Below are positions 11,310-24,144 of a stretch of 62,000 nucleotides of DNA, in pieces (the stretch's first letter is position 1; each line of letters begins with the position of its first letter). A model generated the notes under the pieces. That model was not told where the DNA came from. It ran no database searches and saw nothing but the letters and a program-made list of their open reading frames with translations. The stretch is from Neocallimastix lanati (nom. inval.) (taxonomy: Eukaryota; Neocallimastigomycota; Neocallimastigomycetes; Neocallimastigales; Neocallimastigaceae). The position numbers and the translations under genes are program-made. The stretch spans positions 467,501 to 529,500 of the forward strand of contig JACVTC010000044.1 in the NCBI GenBank assembly GCA_016946835.1, given 5' to 3'.

Positions 11310-11448
11310 AAATAAATAATAGAACTTTAATTCATATTTATCTAAAAGAATATATTTTAATTTTTACTAATTATTGGAATTAATAGAATTAATATTATAT
11401 ATATATAAATTCATTAGTTTAATATATTAAAGATTTAAAAAATCATAC

Positions 11449-11464
11449 CTATTTTTGTCGTCAT
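11449..11464 (-). CDS. Probable 16-nt micro-exon joining ankyrin and protease exons
   Basis: The minus strand reads GAAG|ATGACGACAAAAATAG|GTATGATTTTT. Taken as an exon it accepts phase 1 (G + AT = Asp) from the ankyrin exon ending at 11787. It donates phase 2 (AG + T = Ser) to the protease exon starting at 9754, coding DDDKNS across the joins. The lengths 6163 + 16 + 1267 sum to a multiple of three. A slightly longer exon (adding GINE) would need an acceptor that is not visible. The same 16-nt layout with GAAG and GTATGA flanks recurs at about 4650. Not proven without transcripts. Confidence 0.5.
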
Positions 11465-11786
11465 CTTCATTTATTCCATTTATATAATAAAATATAAAAT
11501 AAATAAAAAATAAATTAATATATAATGAATAATAAATAAATTAAAAAATTCAAATTTTTTTTTTAATTTTTTTTTAATTTTTTTAATTAATTAATTTATT
11601 ATATATTTATTTTACTTTATTTTATTTTATTTAATTTTTAATTTTTTTTTTTTTATAATGTTGATTACGAATATGATATAAAAAAAAAATAAAATAAAAT
11701 AAAATAAAAATAAAATAAAATAAAAATAATAATAATTATAATAATAATAATAATAATAAAAAGAAAAATAATAAAAAAAAAATTAC

Positions 11787-14700
11787 CATTTAAACAACTA
11801 ATTATTTCTTTATTGCTTAATTCATTAGCAATATCTAATGGTGAATATTTATAAGAATTTTCTTCGTTTATTAAATTTTTATCTTTACTTTTTAAAATTT
11901 CTACAATATCTGTACTATTTAAATAACATGAAATATGCAATGGTAAATTATCTTTAATATCACCTATATCAACTTTGGCATTATGTTCAATTAGATGTTC
12001 GACTAAATCTTTATTTTTGAAATAGCATGCTATCATTAATGCATTTATACCATAATCAGATTTCATATCTACTTCAATATTTTCATCCTTCAATAAACAT
12101 TCGACTAATCGTTTATTATTATTTTTACATGCAAGTATTAATGGAGTGTCTCCTTCTTTGTTTTTCTCATTAATATCATTAATAATATTTTTTTCTTTAT
12201 TAAGTAATATTTCAATTTCATCAATAGCACCTTTTTTGCATTCAAATGTCAATGAAGTATCATCATAGTTTTTTAGTTTTTCATTTTCCTTTTTTTTCAT
12301 TTTTTCATCAATTTCCTTAAATTTGTTATGTAAATAACCATTTTCAATAGTATCGATTTCAATTATACTGTTATTTCTAAATTTATATAAACGATTCAAG
12401 AATTTTAGTTTAATTTCTGAAATATCTTTTAAATGAACATACTTTAAATTGTTTGAAATTACAGTTTCAATATCTTTTTCGTTAATATTCAATTCTATTT
12501 CTTTTTCTTGTACATATTCTATTAATAAATCAAATAACTTATGATTTTTATTATCAATTGCTCCAAATATTGGAAAATAATCATTCTTATTTTTTTCATT
12601 AATATTCAAAATAATATTATTTTTATTAGCATAATTGATTAATAATTTAACAATTTCAATATTATTATATTCAATGGCTTTTAAAAGTGGATACCATCCA
12701 TAATTATCTTTTTCATTTATTTCTAAAATAATAGTATTTTCATTTGAATAATCTATTAATAACTGTATCATTTCAATATTATCACATTCAATGGCTCTTA
12801 AAAGTGGATATGATCCATATTTATTCTTTTCATTTATTTCTAAAATAATATTATTTTCATTAGCATAATCAATTAGTAACTGTATCATTTCAATATTACC
12901 ACATTCAATTGCTTTTAAAAGTGGATACCATCCATCATTGTCTTTTTCATTTATTTCTAAAATAATATTATTTATATTAGCATAATCTAATAATAACTGT
13001 ATCATTTCAATATTATCACATTTAATGGCTCTTAAAAGTGGATATTCTCCATATTTATTCTTTTCATTTATTTCTCTAATAATATTATTTTCATATGAAT
13101 AATCTATTAATAACTGTAGTATTTCAATATTATCACATTCAATGGCTTTTAAAAGTGGATATGATTCATATTTATTCTTTTCATTTATTTCTAAAATAAT
13201 TTCATTTTTATTAGCATAATCTATTAACAATTGTATTATTTCAATATTACCACATTCAATTGCTTTTAAAAGTGGATACCATCCACCATTGTCTTTTTCA
13301 TCTATTTCTAAAATAATATTATTTATATTAGCATAATCTATTAATAACTGTAGTATTTCAATATTATCACTTTCAATTGCTTTTAAAAATGGATAACATT
13401 CATCATTGTCTTTTTCATTTATTTCTAAAATAATATTATTTTCATTTGAATAATCTATTAATAACTGTATCATTTCAATATTATCACATTCAATGGCTTT
13501 TAAAAGTGGATATGATTCATATTTATTCTTTTCATTTATTTCTAAAATAATATCATTTTTATTAGCATAATCTATTAACAATTGTATCATTTCAATATTA
13601 CCACATTCAATGGCTTTTAAAAATGGATAACATTCATGATTGTCTTTTTCATTTATTTCTAAAATAATATCATTTTTATTAGCATAATCTATTAATAACT
13701 GTAGTATTTCAATATTATCACGTTCAATTGCTTTTAAAAATGGATAACATTCATCATTGTCTTTTTCATTTATTTCTAAAATAATATCATTTTTATTAGC
13801 ATAATCTAATAATAACTGTATCATTTCAATATTATCACATTCAATGGCTCTTAAAAGTGGATACCATTCATGATTGTCTTTTTCATTTATTTCTAAAATA
13901 ATATCATTTTTATTAGCATAATCTATTAATAACTGTAGTATTTCAATATTATCACGTTCAATTGCTTTTAAAAATGGATAACATTCATCATTGTCTTTTT
14001 CATTTATTTCTAAAATAATATCATTTTTATTAGCATAATCTAATAATAACTGTATCATTTCAATATTATCACATTCAATGGCTCTTAAAAGTGGATACCA
14101 TTCATGATTGTCTTTTTCATTTATTTCTAAAATAATATCATTTTTATTAGCATAATCTAATAATAACTGTATCATTTCAATATTATCACATTCAATGGCT
14201 CTTAAAAGTGGATACCATTCATGATTGTCTTTTTCATTTATTTCTATAATAATATTATTTTCATATGAATAATCTATTAATAACTGTAGTATTTCAATAT
14301 TATCACATTCAATGGCTTTTAAAAGTGGATATGATTCATATTTATTCTTTTCATTTATTTCTAAAATAATTTCATTTTTATTAGCATAATCTATTAACAA
14401 TTGTATCATTTCAATATTACCACATTCAATTGCTTTTAAAAGTGGATACCATCCACCATTGTCTTTTTCATTTATTTCTAAAATAATACTATTTATATTA
14501 GCATAATCTATTAATAACTGTATCATTTCAATATTATCACATTCAATGGCTCTTAAAAGTGCAAAGGTTCCATATCTATCCTTTTCATTTATTTCTAAAA
14601 TAATATTATTTTTATTAGCATAATCTATTAATAAATGTATCAATTCAATATTTTCATATTCAATGGCTCTTAAAAGTGCAAAGGTTCCATATCTATCCTT

Positions 14701-17700
14701 TTCATTTATTTCTAAAATAATATTATTTTTATTAGCATAATCGATTAATAATTCAACCATTTCAATGTTATTATATTCAATGGCTTTTGAAAGTGGACAA
14801 GATCCACTATTATCTTTTTCATTTATTTCTAAAATAATATTATTTTCATTTGAATAATCTATTAATAAATGTATCAATTCAATATTTTCACATTCAATTG
14901 CTTTTAAAAGTGGATATGATCCATATTTATTGGTTTCATTTATTTCTAAAATTATGTTATTTTTAATAGCATAATTTATAATAAATTCAAAGAGTTCAAT
15001 ATTTACCGAACTAATGATATTTAGAAGGGAATAGCGTTCATCTTTATTAATATTTAAAATAATATTATTTTTATTGGCATAATCTATTAATAATTGAGCC
15101 ATTTTTTTATTAGAAAAAGTAAAAAAGAACGGATACAATCCATCTTTATTTTCATCATTTATTTCCAAAATTATTTTATTTTTACTGGCATAATCTATTA
15201 ACAACTGTAGCATTTCAATATTATTATCACATTTAATGGCTTCTAAAAGTGGATATAATCCATAATTATTTTTTTCATTTATTTCTAAAATAATATTATT
15301 TTTATTAGAATAATCTATTAACAGCTGTATCAATTCAATATTTTCATATTCAATGGCTTTTAAAAGTGGATACCATCCACCATTGTCTTTTTCATTTATT
15401 TCTAAAATAATATTATTTTTATTAGCATAATCGATTAATAATTTGATAATTTCAATATTATTATTACACGTTGCTTTTAAAAGTGGATAACATCCATAAT
15501 AATTTCCATGTTTAATTTTTTCATTTATTTTTAAAATAATATTATTTTCATTTGAATAATCTATTAACAACTGTATCAATTCAATATTTTCATATTCAAT
15601 GGCTTTTAAAAGTGGATACCATCCACCATTGTCTTTTTCATTTATTTCTAAAATAATATTATTTTTATTAGCATAATCGATTAATAATTCAACCATTTCA
15701 ATGTTATTATATTCAATGGCTTTTAAAAGTGGATACCATCCATAATTGTCTTTTTCATTTATTTCTAAAATAATATTATTTTCATTTGAATAATCTATTA
15801 ATAAATGTATCAATTCAATATTTTCACATTCAATTGCTTCTAAAAGTGGATACCATCCATAATAATTTCCATCTTTAATTTTTTTATTTATTTCTAAAAT
15901 AATATTATTTTTATTAGCGTAATCTATTAGCAATTTAACCATTTTATTATTATAATAACAGAAGGCTGGTAAAAGTGGATAACTACCTATTAATAACTGT
16001 AGCATTTCAATATTATCACATTCAATGGCTCTTAAAAGTGGATAATATCCATCATTGTCTTTTTCATTTATTTCTAAAATAATATTATTTTTATTAGCAT
16101 AATCGATTAATAATTCAACCATTTTATTATTATAACGACGGAAGGCTGCTAAAAGTGGATAATCTCTATCTTTAAATATAAATTTTTTATTTATTTCCAT
16201 ATAAATATTATTTCTTTGGTGATTATCTAATGATAATTTAATCTTTTCAATATTATACCAAATAGTAGTATTTAGAAGAAGATATTGTTCTTCCTGATCC
16301 AGATTATTTTCCTTAATATTCATATTATTTAAAATAATATTATGTTCATAGGCATAATCTATCAATAGCATAACCATTTCAATATTATTATGCTTAATTG
16401 CACTCAGAACTGGATATAGTCCATTTTTATCTTTTTTATTTATGTTTAATTTAATATTATTCTTACTGGCATAATCAATTAATAGTTTAACCATTTTAAT
16501 ATTGTCATTATCAACGGCTTTTAAAAAAGGATAATTTTCTGTATTATTTAACTTATTTACATTTAATACTATATCATTTCTATTAGCATCATTTATTGCT
16601 AATTTTAAATTATTATAGTTATTATTCTTTAAAGAATCATAATAGCGTTTCTTTATATTATTCACCTTTTCAATTCTTTCTTTTTCAATTTCACTTTTGT
16701 TTTTTTCATCTTCATTTATCTTATTAAGTATTTTTATGAAATGACTATTTTCACTAAATATTAAATCTATAACATTTTCATTTTTATATTTATTTAATAA
16801 TTTTATAAATTCAATATTAATTTCTGAAATATCTTTTAAATGTATATATTCTAAATTATTCGAAATTGCTTTTTCAATATCTGTTTCATTGATTGTCATT
16901 TTAATTTTTTTTAAGTTAGCATAATCTATTAATACTTTAAATAATTCAAGATTATTATTATCCATTGTTCCAAATATTGGGAAATAAGCTGTATTATTTT
17001 TTTCATTTATTTCTAAAAGAATTTCATTTTTGTTTGCATAATCTATTAATAAATTAACTATTTTAATATTATCGAAATAAACAGCACTAAAAAGTGGATA
17101 CCATCCATCGATATCTTTTTCATTTAGTTTCAAAGTAATATTATTTTTATTAGAATAATTTAATAGCAATTCCATTATTTTAACATTATTCCTTGAAGCG
17201 GCATTTAAAAGAGGGTAATATCCGAATTTATTTTTTTCATTTAATTTCAAAATTATACTACATTTATTAACATATTCTAATAATAGTTCCACCATATAAA
17301 CATTATTCATATAAGTAGCTGCTAAGAGTGGATAATTACCATCATTGTTTTTTTCATTAATATTCAAAATAACATTATTTTTTTTGACATAATCCATTAA
17401 TAATTCCATACTATTAATGTTATTTGTTAACGTTGCCGTTAAAAGTGGATAATTTCCATTATTATCTCTTTCATTTACTTTCAAAATAGTATTGTTATTA
17501 TTAGCAAAATTGACTAATACCTTTGATATTTTATTGTTATTATTATCAAAAGCTCTTAACAATGGAAAATCTCCATTGTTATTTTTTTCATTAATATTTA
17601 AAGAAATATTATTTTTAGAAGTGTAATTTAATAATAATTTAACTATTTCAATATTATCATTATCAATAGCTTTCAAAAGTGGATAATTTGCCTCTTTATT

Positions 17701-17949
17701 TTTTTCATTTATATCCAAAAGAATACCATTTTTAATTGCAAAATTTATTAATAATTTACTTATTTTTATATTATTTCCAATCACGGCTAATAATAATGGA
17801 TAATCTCCATTTTCATCTTTCACATTCAAGATATATTTAATTTTATTTCTATTTTTATTAGCAATTACTAAAATTTCTATTAATTTTTCAATTTTTCCAG
17901 TGTTTATTAATTTTACAATTTCGTAATCTTTATAATTATTACCTATCAT
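11787..17949 (-). CDS. Giant ankyrin-like repeat protein (5' exon of the ankyrin-protease gene)
   Basis: An open frame of 2054 codons beginning MIGNNYKDYEIVKL. It is built of roughly 45-50 ankyrin-like repeats with a 39-residue period: YPLLKAI, NIEMVQLLIDYANKN, IILEINEKDN. This is longer than the canonical 33 because of the added IILEIN segment. Two linkers with an ISNNLEYIHLKDISEI-type motif (16720-16890 and 12315-12490) divide the array, as if two ancestral genes had fused. The C-terminal 170 residues return to canonical ankyrin repeats (TPLILACKNNNKRLVECLL, ALMIACYFKNKDLVEHLI). At 11787 the frame meets a donor, AAATG|GTAATT; reading on gives only Phe/Ile/Leu-rich nonsense to 11665, so I end the exon here. 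No signal peptide or membrane span; a binding scaffold is expected. Splicing to the protease exon is a model. Confidence 0.8.
13620..14250 (-). repeat. Recently homogenised ankyrin higher-order repeat (117/234 bp)
   Basis: Within the giant ankyrin exon, 117-bp units of two kinds (NHEWYPLLRAIECDNIE and NDECYPFLKAIERDNIE) alternate and are virtually identical between 234-bp periods at the DNA level. This shows unequal crossover or gene conversion too recent for silent changes to accumulate. Confidence 0.75.
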
Positions 17950-18296
17950 TATAATAATGAATATAATGACATTATTTTATTTATTAAAATAAAAAGTAAG
18001 ATTCATTATCTATTATATTTGTTATATATGTATTATAAATATTTCAATAGAATATTCTCATTTAAAATAAATATATAATAAATAATTAATAATAACTAAT
18101 TAAAGATGACCTCTTAATTTTTAATAATAAAAAAAAAAAGTTAATGCTTAATAATAAATAAGAACAAAAAAATTTTTTTTTTTTTTTTAATGAAAAAAAA
18201 GTTTAATATAAAATTTTTTAATATAAAATTTATTAATAAATTCATTTAAAATTTTATTATTTTTAATTAATTAATTAATACTAAAAAAAAATTGAA

Positions 18297-18327
<31 letters not shown>

Positions 18328-18590
18328 CATTTATCTTTTTCTTTTTAAAACTTTATTATTTTTTTTTTTTTTTTTTTTTTTTTATTTTTTACGTATAAAA
18401 TAAATCCATTATTTTTTTTTATAAAATATAAAATTTTCTTCCCATTCTATTTTACAAAAAATAATAAAAAATAATAATAATAAAAAAAAAAACAGATAAA
18501 AAAAAAAATTTTAATTTACATAAAAACTTTTACTTTTTTTTATTTTTTTTTTTATTTTTTTTTAAATCATTCTTAAAAATCAAATTTTCA
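17950..18590. other. 5' flank of the giant ankyrin gene, no gene seen
   Basis: Dense A and T homopolymers (18174-18190, 18300-18327, 18360-18383). It must contain the promoter, but no conserved element could be picked out. The upstream block shared by the smaller ankyrin genes is only weakly recognisable here. Confidence 0.4.
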
Positions 18591-18869
18591 ATAATTTAAT
18601 TATATCAAAATTATCATTAATCATTATCTTAAGCACTTAATAGAGGAAGCCATCCATCATCATCTTTCATTTACATCTAAAATTGTATTATTTTCATTAG
18701 CATAATTAATCAATAATTTAATTATTATAATATTACTTATATTAGCAGATCTGATTAATACATTATCTTTATATTTATATTTTTCATTAATATCAAGAAT
18801 GACTTCATTTTCATTAGTATAAACTATTATTATTTTAATAATTAAATAATTACTCCTATATTGATCCAT
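18590..18869 (-). pseudogene. Ankyrin-repeat fragment
   Basis: Reads MDQYRSNYLIIKIIIVYTNE, then VILDINEKYKYKDN, then NIIIIKLLINYANEN and TILDVNER before a stop at about 18660. One base out of frame it continues DDDGWLPLLSA and stops again. Roughly two repeats with a frameshift, on the same strand as all other ankyrin genes here. A relic. Confidence 0.6.
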
Positions 18870-18899
18870 TAGATTTTAATAGTAACAAAAAAACAATAA

Positions 18900-19550
18900 C
18901 ATCAAAACAGTAAAATTATTATTAAATTATACAGAATAATGTAATATAATTTTAGAAATATATAAAAGCAATTATTCGTATCAGTATCCACTTTTATGTA
19001 CTATTAATATAGTCTAATTATTATTAAATTATTCAAAAAGATGTAATTTTTTTCTTAAAAATAAATAAAACAGATATAAAAAAAAAAATAAAATAAAAAA
19101 TAAAATTATTCACTTTTAAAAATAATTGAATAATGTTGAGAGTAATATTAAAAAATTGCATAATTATTAATAGATTATACCGAAAGAAATATTTTTTTTT
19201 TTTTTTTTTTTTTTAAAAAAAAATTTTAATATGAAGAATATTTACAATGAAAAGCCATTTTTTGGATTATTGGTGAGTTTTATAAATAAAAAAGGATTTT
19301 TTTTTATGCTAATTTTTTTTAATTATCTCTTTTTCTAGTTCAAGTATTAATTAATGAATATGAGTAATTTTTATTTTATATTGAAATATAAAAATATAAA
19401 AATAAATTACTCTTAAAAAAAAAAAAATAGTTCTTTTTAATTTTATCTTTTTAATTTTACAATCCATTTTTAATTATTAAAAAAATTAAAAATAAAAAAA
19501 AAAAAAATTATATTATATTTATAATCAATTTAATATTAAATATAATATTT
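18900..19550. other. Spacer sharing blocks with other ankyrin spacers
   Basis: No gene. The stretch near 18930-19010 (AATATAAT..., then ATCCACTTTTATGTACT) matches the block found 3' of ankyrin genes at 23940-24045, 43310-43400 and 48075-48140. The stretch 19150-19500 matches 37740-38400 and 48290-49020 (ATATGAAGAAT, GGTGAGTTTTATAAATAAAA, ATCTCTTTTTCTAGTT). Confidence 0.5.
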
Positions 19551-19554
19551 TAAT

Positions 19555-20800
19555 CTTCAAGTGTCGGATTTTTATTTTTTCTTACAGCTCTGTTTACTGA
19601 AATCAAAATATCGGGTCTAGTACAGATCGCCAGATAGAGAAGGTTACCTATGGCTTCTCTGTCAAGTATTACATCAAATTTTAAAGCTTTCAATTCATGA
19701 TTTTCAATTGGCTTTAAATTCTTTGTTGGTTTACATTTTTCTAATTTAAACGTCTTTAGTAGTTCATTAATATATATCCTAATTGATTAGTCCTTGTAAT
19801 ACTTCTCAAACTTAATTCCAATAATGAAATCTAATTCTTCAATATCTTTAATGCTAAAATTAGTGTTAATTTACTCTTTTTACTTTGAGTATTTCATTTT
19901 CTCTACCTATTAATAATATATCATCGATATACACTGCAATAATACTTATAATATCATTACAGCTGTTCTTTTTAATGTATATGTATGTATAAGGTTCACT
20001 TGTGAGTCAATTGAAGTTTATACCAAGTAGAACATTGTTTAATTTTTCATTCCGGGCTCTACCTGCTTGCTTTAACCCTTATATGGCTTTATTTAATTTC
20101 CAAAAAGTATTGTTATAAGAGGGATAACCGTTTGGTGCTTTCATATATAATTCTTCTTTTATTTGGGGGCGTTGAAGTATGGGGCATCAATGTCTATTTG
20201 AACAATTTTGAGTCTTTTTACGTAATGCGATTGATATTATTATTCTCAAAGAATCTAACTTCAGTGTCGGAGAGAAAGTGAAAATATAGTCGATACCATT
20301 ATCGCTGAGTGAAACCACGAGGGACTAGTCGTGGTTTCCTTTTGATGATATTCCCTTTAGGGTCCTTTTTATACTTAAAAACTCAATTTACTTGAGATGA
20401 TATTAGCTCCTTTGGGAATCCGTTTTGTAGTCTTAAAAATCGTTTTAGATTTTTCATATTTTGCAATTCTATATTTACATCGTCTAACCATTTATCTATA
20501 TCTATTAGGTTGAATATATCTTTGAAATATTTTGGTTCTCTTAGGTTTCTTTCTTGGGATAAAACTTTAGGTTTTGTAATTGGGACAACTGAATTTATTC
20601 TTTTATTGGGATTGTATAAGTAATTATTTTTCCTTTCGTTGCTTGATTTGGGTAATGTCTGTTTATATGGATTTAATTTCATGTAATACTTGATTTATCT
20701 CTATATCTGATTGATGAAGAGTATTAATAGGGGTCTGTATTGATATAGGTGTTTTGTGGAGAAACAATCATTATGACTATTATCATTTATTTTGTTTTTG
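19555..20800 (-). pseudogene. Degenerate Ty1/copia polyprotein (reverse transcriptase / RNase H part)
   Basis: On the minus strand, with many frameshifts and stops, the copia order is recognisable. A linker (MKLNPYKQTLPKSSNERKNN) is followed by the start of the reverse transcriptase (REPKYFKDIFNLIDIDKWLD, typical of EPxxYxEAxxxxDxxxWxxA). Next come KGNIIKRKPRLVPRGFTQR, a broken YVDD-region equivalent near 19930 and, at the 3' end, a TRPDI...AVRKNKN segment (about 19570-19640). No integrase, gag or long terminal repeats were recognised beside it. It is far more decayed than the intact copia element at the right end of the window, so it is an independent, older insertion. Confidence 0.75.
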
Positions 20801-22418
20801 CCATACTTTTAATTTTAAATGCATTGAATTGCAAACAATTAATATTAAGAAAAAGTATTCTTTATATGATTTTCTTTATTTATAAATTATTTTAAAATAA
20901 TAAGAATTAATTATTTAGTTAAATATTATAAAAAGTATAATATAATACAAAAAAACAAATTATAATAATTATAACCTATAAGAATATATAATAAAAATGT
21001 AATTAAAATATAATAAAATAAAATAATTAAAATGAAATAAGATAAAACTTTTTTAATTTATAAATTATTTTTTACATATTTGAATAACATAAAATTTATG
21101 ATATTATATAAATTTATTTTATATCACTTTATTTTTTAGATCATTTTATAAAGTATTGGATATGATATAAAATAAATATGTGTAGTAACATATTTGTATA
21201 TTTAATAATAATTATTAAATATTAAATTTATATCTTTTTGATAATAATTATTTTATTTTATTTTATTTCAATATGTATTATTATATTTATAATAATTATA
21301 ACACTTTAATTCATATAAAATTTATGCAGTTCAATATATTAGAATATATAATTAATATAATACCTATTTCTTATAAATAGATTAAATTATTTATATTAGA
21401 AATAGAGAACTCTCTTGTAAAATTTTATTATCTTAATTGTACGAATATTATAATTTTATTAATAAAATTTACTAAACAACCATTATTTAAAACCCACTGC
21501 TTATAAATTATTGCACATAAAAGACCCGTATATCATATATTATGTGATAATATGATTTATTAATTTATTTTTATGTATTTATTAAAAAAAATAATTTATT
21601 AATAATAAATAAAGTTTTTATTTTCATTTTATATCAACTAGTTTTAACTCATAATTAAATTATTTAATTTTATTTTATTGATTAAATATGACCAATTAAA
21701 GATATTTGTGTAATTATTAATAAAGTAACTCTAAATATCTTAAAAAAGATAAAAATTTCTTTTTAGAAACTGTTCACTTCTAATCAATACAAGAATCGAG
21801 TGATATTATAACCCTGATTCGAGGTTATTATTTATTTATTAAATTTATTAAAGTATTATTTATTTATTTATTTATTTTTATTATTATGATTACATACATC
21901 TATTTATTCAAGTATAAAAAAAAAATAATAATTATACTTGATTTATGCATTTAAAGCTATCTAACAACTTTCTCACCCACTTTCTCTTAATTCAGAGAAA
22001 ATGTTTTAGTTTTTATGTACTATTTAGTTATAATTAACTATTTAATTAGTTGTTCTTTTTAAAATAAACTACTTAATGAATATAAATATTAATAATTATT
22101 ATTTAATGGATATATAAACATAAATATTTAAAATAAAAAAAATTATAATTAAAAACATTGATTTATGTTATAAAATTTATTATTAATTAAATATATAATT
22201 AATATATAGAAATCAAGCCACATATTGAAATTGTTATAAAATCATTAGATTTAAATTTGATTTATGACATTAATTTATGTTTGAATCATAAAATCTATTT
22301 TATATTAATTAAGGTTTGAATATTTCCTTTTAATTAAAAATTTAATATATTTAATTAATTATTGATAGTTTAATTTAATACAAATAAAAGTTTAATTAAT
22401 AATATTAATTAATTATTT
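20800..22418. other. AT-rich spacer with duplicated block
   Basis: No gene seen to about 21680. From about 21685 to 22340 it matches 25660-26300, with landmarks ATTATGATTACATACATCTATTT, TACTTGATTTATGCATT, CTAACAACTTTCTCACC and AATCAAGCCACATATT. This is part of the unit that was tandemly duplicated with the ankyrin genes. Confidence 0.55.
21685..22340. repeat. Tandem-duplicated intergenic block, copy 1
   Basis: Pairs with 25660-26300 in the same orientation. The last part (TTATGACATTAATTTATGTT) also occurs inverted at 33842-33925, and its neighbour AAATCAAGCCACATATT recurs at 37280. Confidence 0.7.
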
Positions 22419-22580
22419 TCATTGACAAGTAAGAGTGGATAATTTTTCATTTAAATTAAAAAAATTTTTATTTTGAAGAGCATTATCTAAAAGATTTTTT
22501 ACAATTTGAATATCTTTATTTTCAATCGCAACAGAAAGTTTTTTTAATAATATTTCATTATTATTACTTGTATTAGCCAT
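22419..22580 (-). pseudogene. Truncated ankyrin gene (5' end only)
   Basis: Starts MANTSNNNEILLKKLSVAIE, then NKDIQIVKNLLDNALQNK, the same N-terminus as the ankyrin genes at 27578 and 47258. After NLNEK the frame slips. The reading ends LSTLTCQ and a TGA, while the neighbouring frame gives NYPLLLVNENN before its own stop. Only 53 codons remain of a gene family normally several hundred codons long. Too short for most ORF callers but clearly related by sequence and by its conserved upstream block. Confidence 0.7.
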
Positions 22581-22691
22581 ATCTATTATTTATAAAATTT
22601 TATTTATTTATTAAATACTGAAATAATTTTTATTTTATAACTTTATTTTATAAATTATATTTATTAATTATAAGTTTTGAATTATCAAAAA

Positions 22692-22700
<9 letters not shown>
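22581..22700 (-). promoter_or_regulatory. Conserved block upstream of ankyrin genes (copy 1)
   Basis: About 110 bp directly 5' of the start codon, shared with 25186-25290, 27579-27690, 41929-42050 and 47259-47370. Elements kept are ATCTATTATTTATAAAATTT next to the ATG, then an A-tract adjoining GAATTATCAAAA at the far end (on the coding strand, T-tract then GATAATTC). Probably 5' UTR plus core promoter, or simply co-duplicated DNA. Confidence 0.5.
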
Positions 22701-22719
<19 letters not shown>

Positions 22720-22722
<3 letters not shown>

Positions 22723-23528
22723 TAAATATTTATAGTTATATAAATTTATTATTAAATTTTAATAAATTAAATATATAAATTTTAAAATTTGATTGATTCA
22801 AAATTTAATTCTAATATTTAAATCTTATAAAAAAAAAATTAAAAAATAAAAAAAAAAAAAAAGAAAATTTGGTTATATTTATATAAAAAATTATTTTTTT
22901 TTAAACAATTTTATTTAATTTTACTTCAAGTAAATAATTAATAATTACTAATGTTTCTTAATAATTTTTATTTTTTACTTCTTTTTTTTTATATATATAT
23001 ATAAAATAAAAAAATTTGGACCTTAACAAAAAAAAAAAAAATTTTTTTTATAATATATAATTTTTTAATTTATATTTTTTTTTAAATTTAAATTTAAATA
23101 TTAATTAAATATTAATAAAAATTTTATTAATTAATAAAAATATTATTAAATATATTTATAAAAATTTTTTTATTTCTTAATTATTTTTACTTTTATTTAT
23201 TTATTTCTTTTTTTAGTTCCATTTATTTTATTTTTTATTTTTGAAGTTTATTTATTTATTTATTTTATTATTTTATTATTTATTTAATTATTTTATTATT
23301 TATTTATTATTAATTATTATTTATTATTTATTATTTAATTATTTTATTAATATTATTTATTATTCAATTATTTATTATTCAATTATTTATTATTCAATTA
23401 TTTATTATTTATTATTTATTATTTATTATTTATTATTTATTATTTATTATTTATTAATTATTATTTATTAATTATTATTTATTATTTATTATTTATTATT
23501 TATTATTTATTATTTGTTATTATTTATT

Positions 23529-23573
<45 letters not shown>

Positions 23574-24020
23574 TATTATTATAAAGATTTATTTTAATTG
23601 ATAAAATTAAAAAAAAGAAGAATTTTTTTTTTTTTGGTTTTGTTTTTGTTAGTTTGTTTTACTTTCCCTTTTTTACTTTTAATATCATATAAATATGAAT
23701 ATGATAACTAGTAAACCTAAAATCAACCCAAGTGAAAATAATAAAAATTAAAAAATTATAAAGAAATAAAAATTAATAAGATTTTTTATGAATTAAAAAA
23801 ATTATTTATAATTAATAAGATTTTATTAATTAAAAAAAATTATTTATAATTAAAACTGTATCATTTTTAATTTGTTTAAATGATTATTATTTAATATTCT
23901 TATATGATATTATAAAATTACCTTTATTTATTTGAATTTTTGTATTAAATTATTATGCAAAAAAACAACGTAATATAATTTTTGGAAATAAATTAAAAGT
24001 AATTATAGAGATCAATATCT
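22720..24020. other. Low-complexity spacer
   Basis: 23240-23530 is a TTATTATTTA-type minisatellite followed by a T-tract at 23531-23570. 23690-24040 matches 43050-43440 (ATAGTAAACTTAAAATCAACC, ATTATTATGCAAAAAACAAC). No gene. Confidence 0.5.
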
Positions 24021-24023
24021 ACT

Positions 24024-24144
24024 TTTTTGTACTGTTAATAAATTCATTTATTTCCAAAATAAATTTATTTTTAGTGGCATAATTCATTAATACATCTCAA
24101 TATTATTATTTATTGTTAAAATTAAAAGTGGATATGTATCATAT
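24024..24144 (-). pseudogene. Residual ankyrin repeat downstream of the intact gene
   Basis: On the minus strand short in-frame pieces of the repeat (GGCATAATTCATTAATAC complement, TATCCACTTTTAATTTTAAC) follow the stop codon at 24145. They are remnants of repeats lost from the 3' end of the neighbouring gene. Confidence 0.45.

Noticed and set aside
11665-11786. Hydrophobic C-terminus of the giant ankyrin frame
   Set aside because: Reads through a consensus donor into AAAAT and T-rich intron DNA; low-complexity Phe/Ile/Leu, not a membrane anchor.
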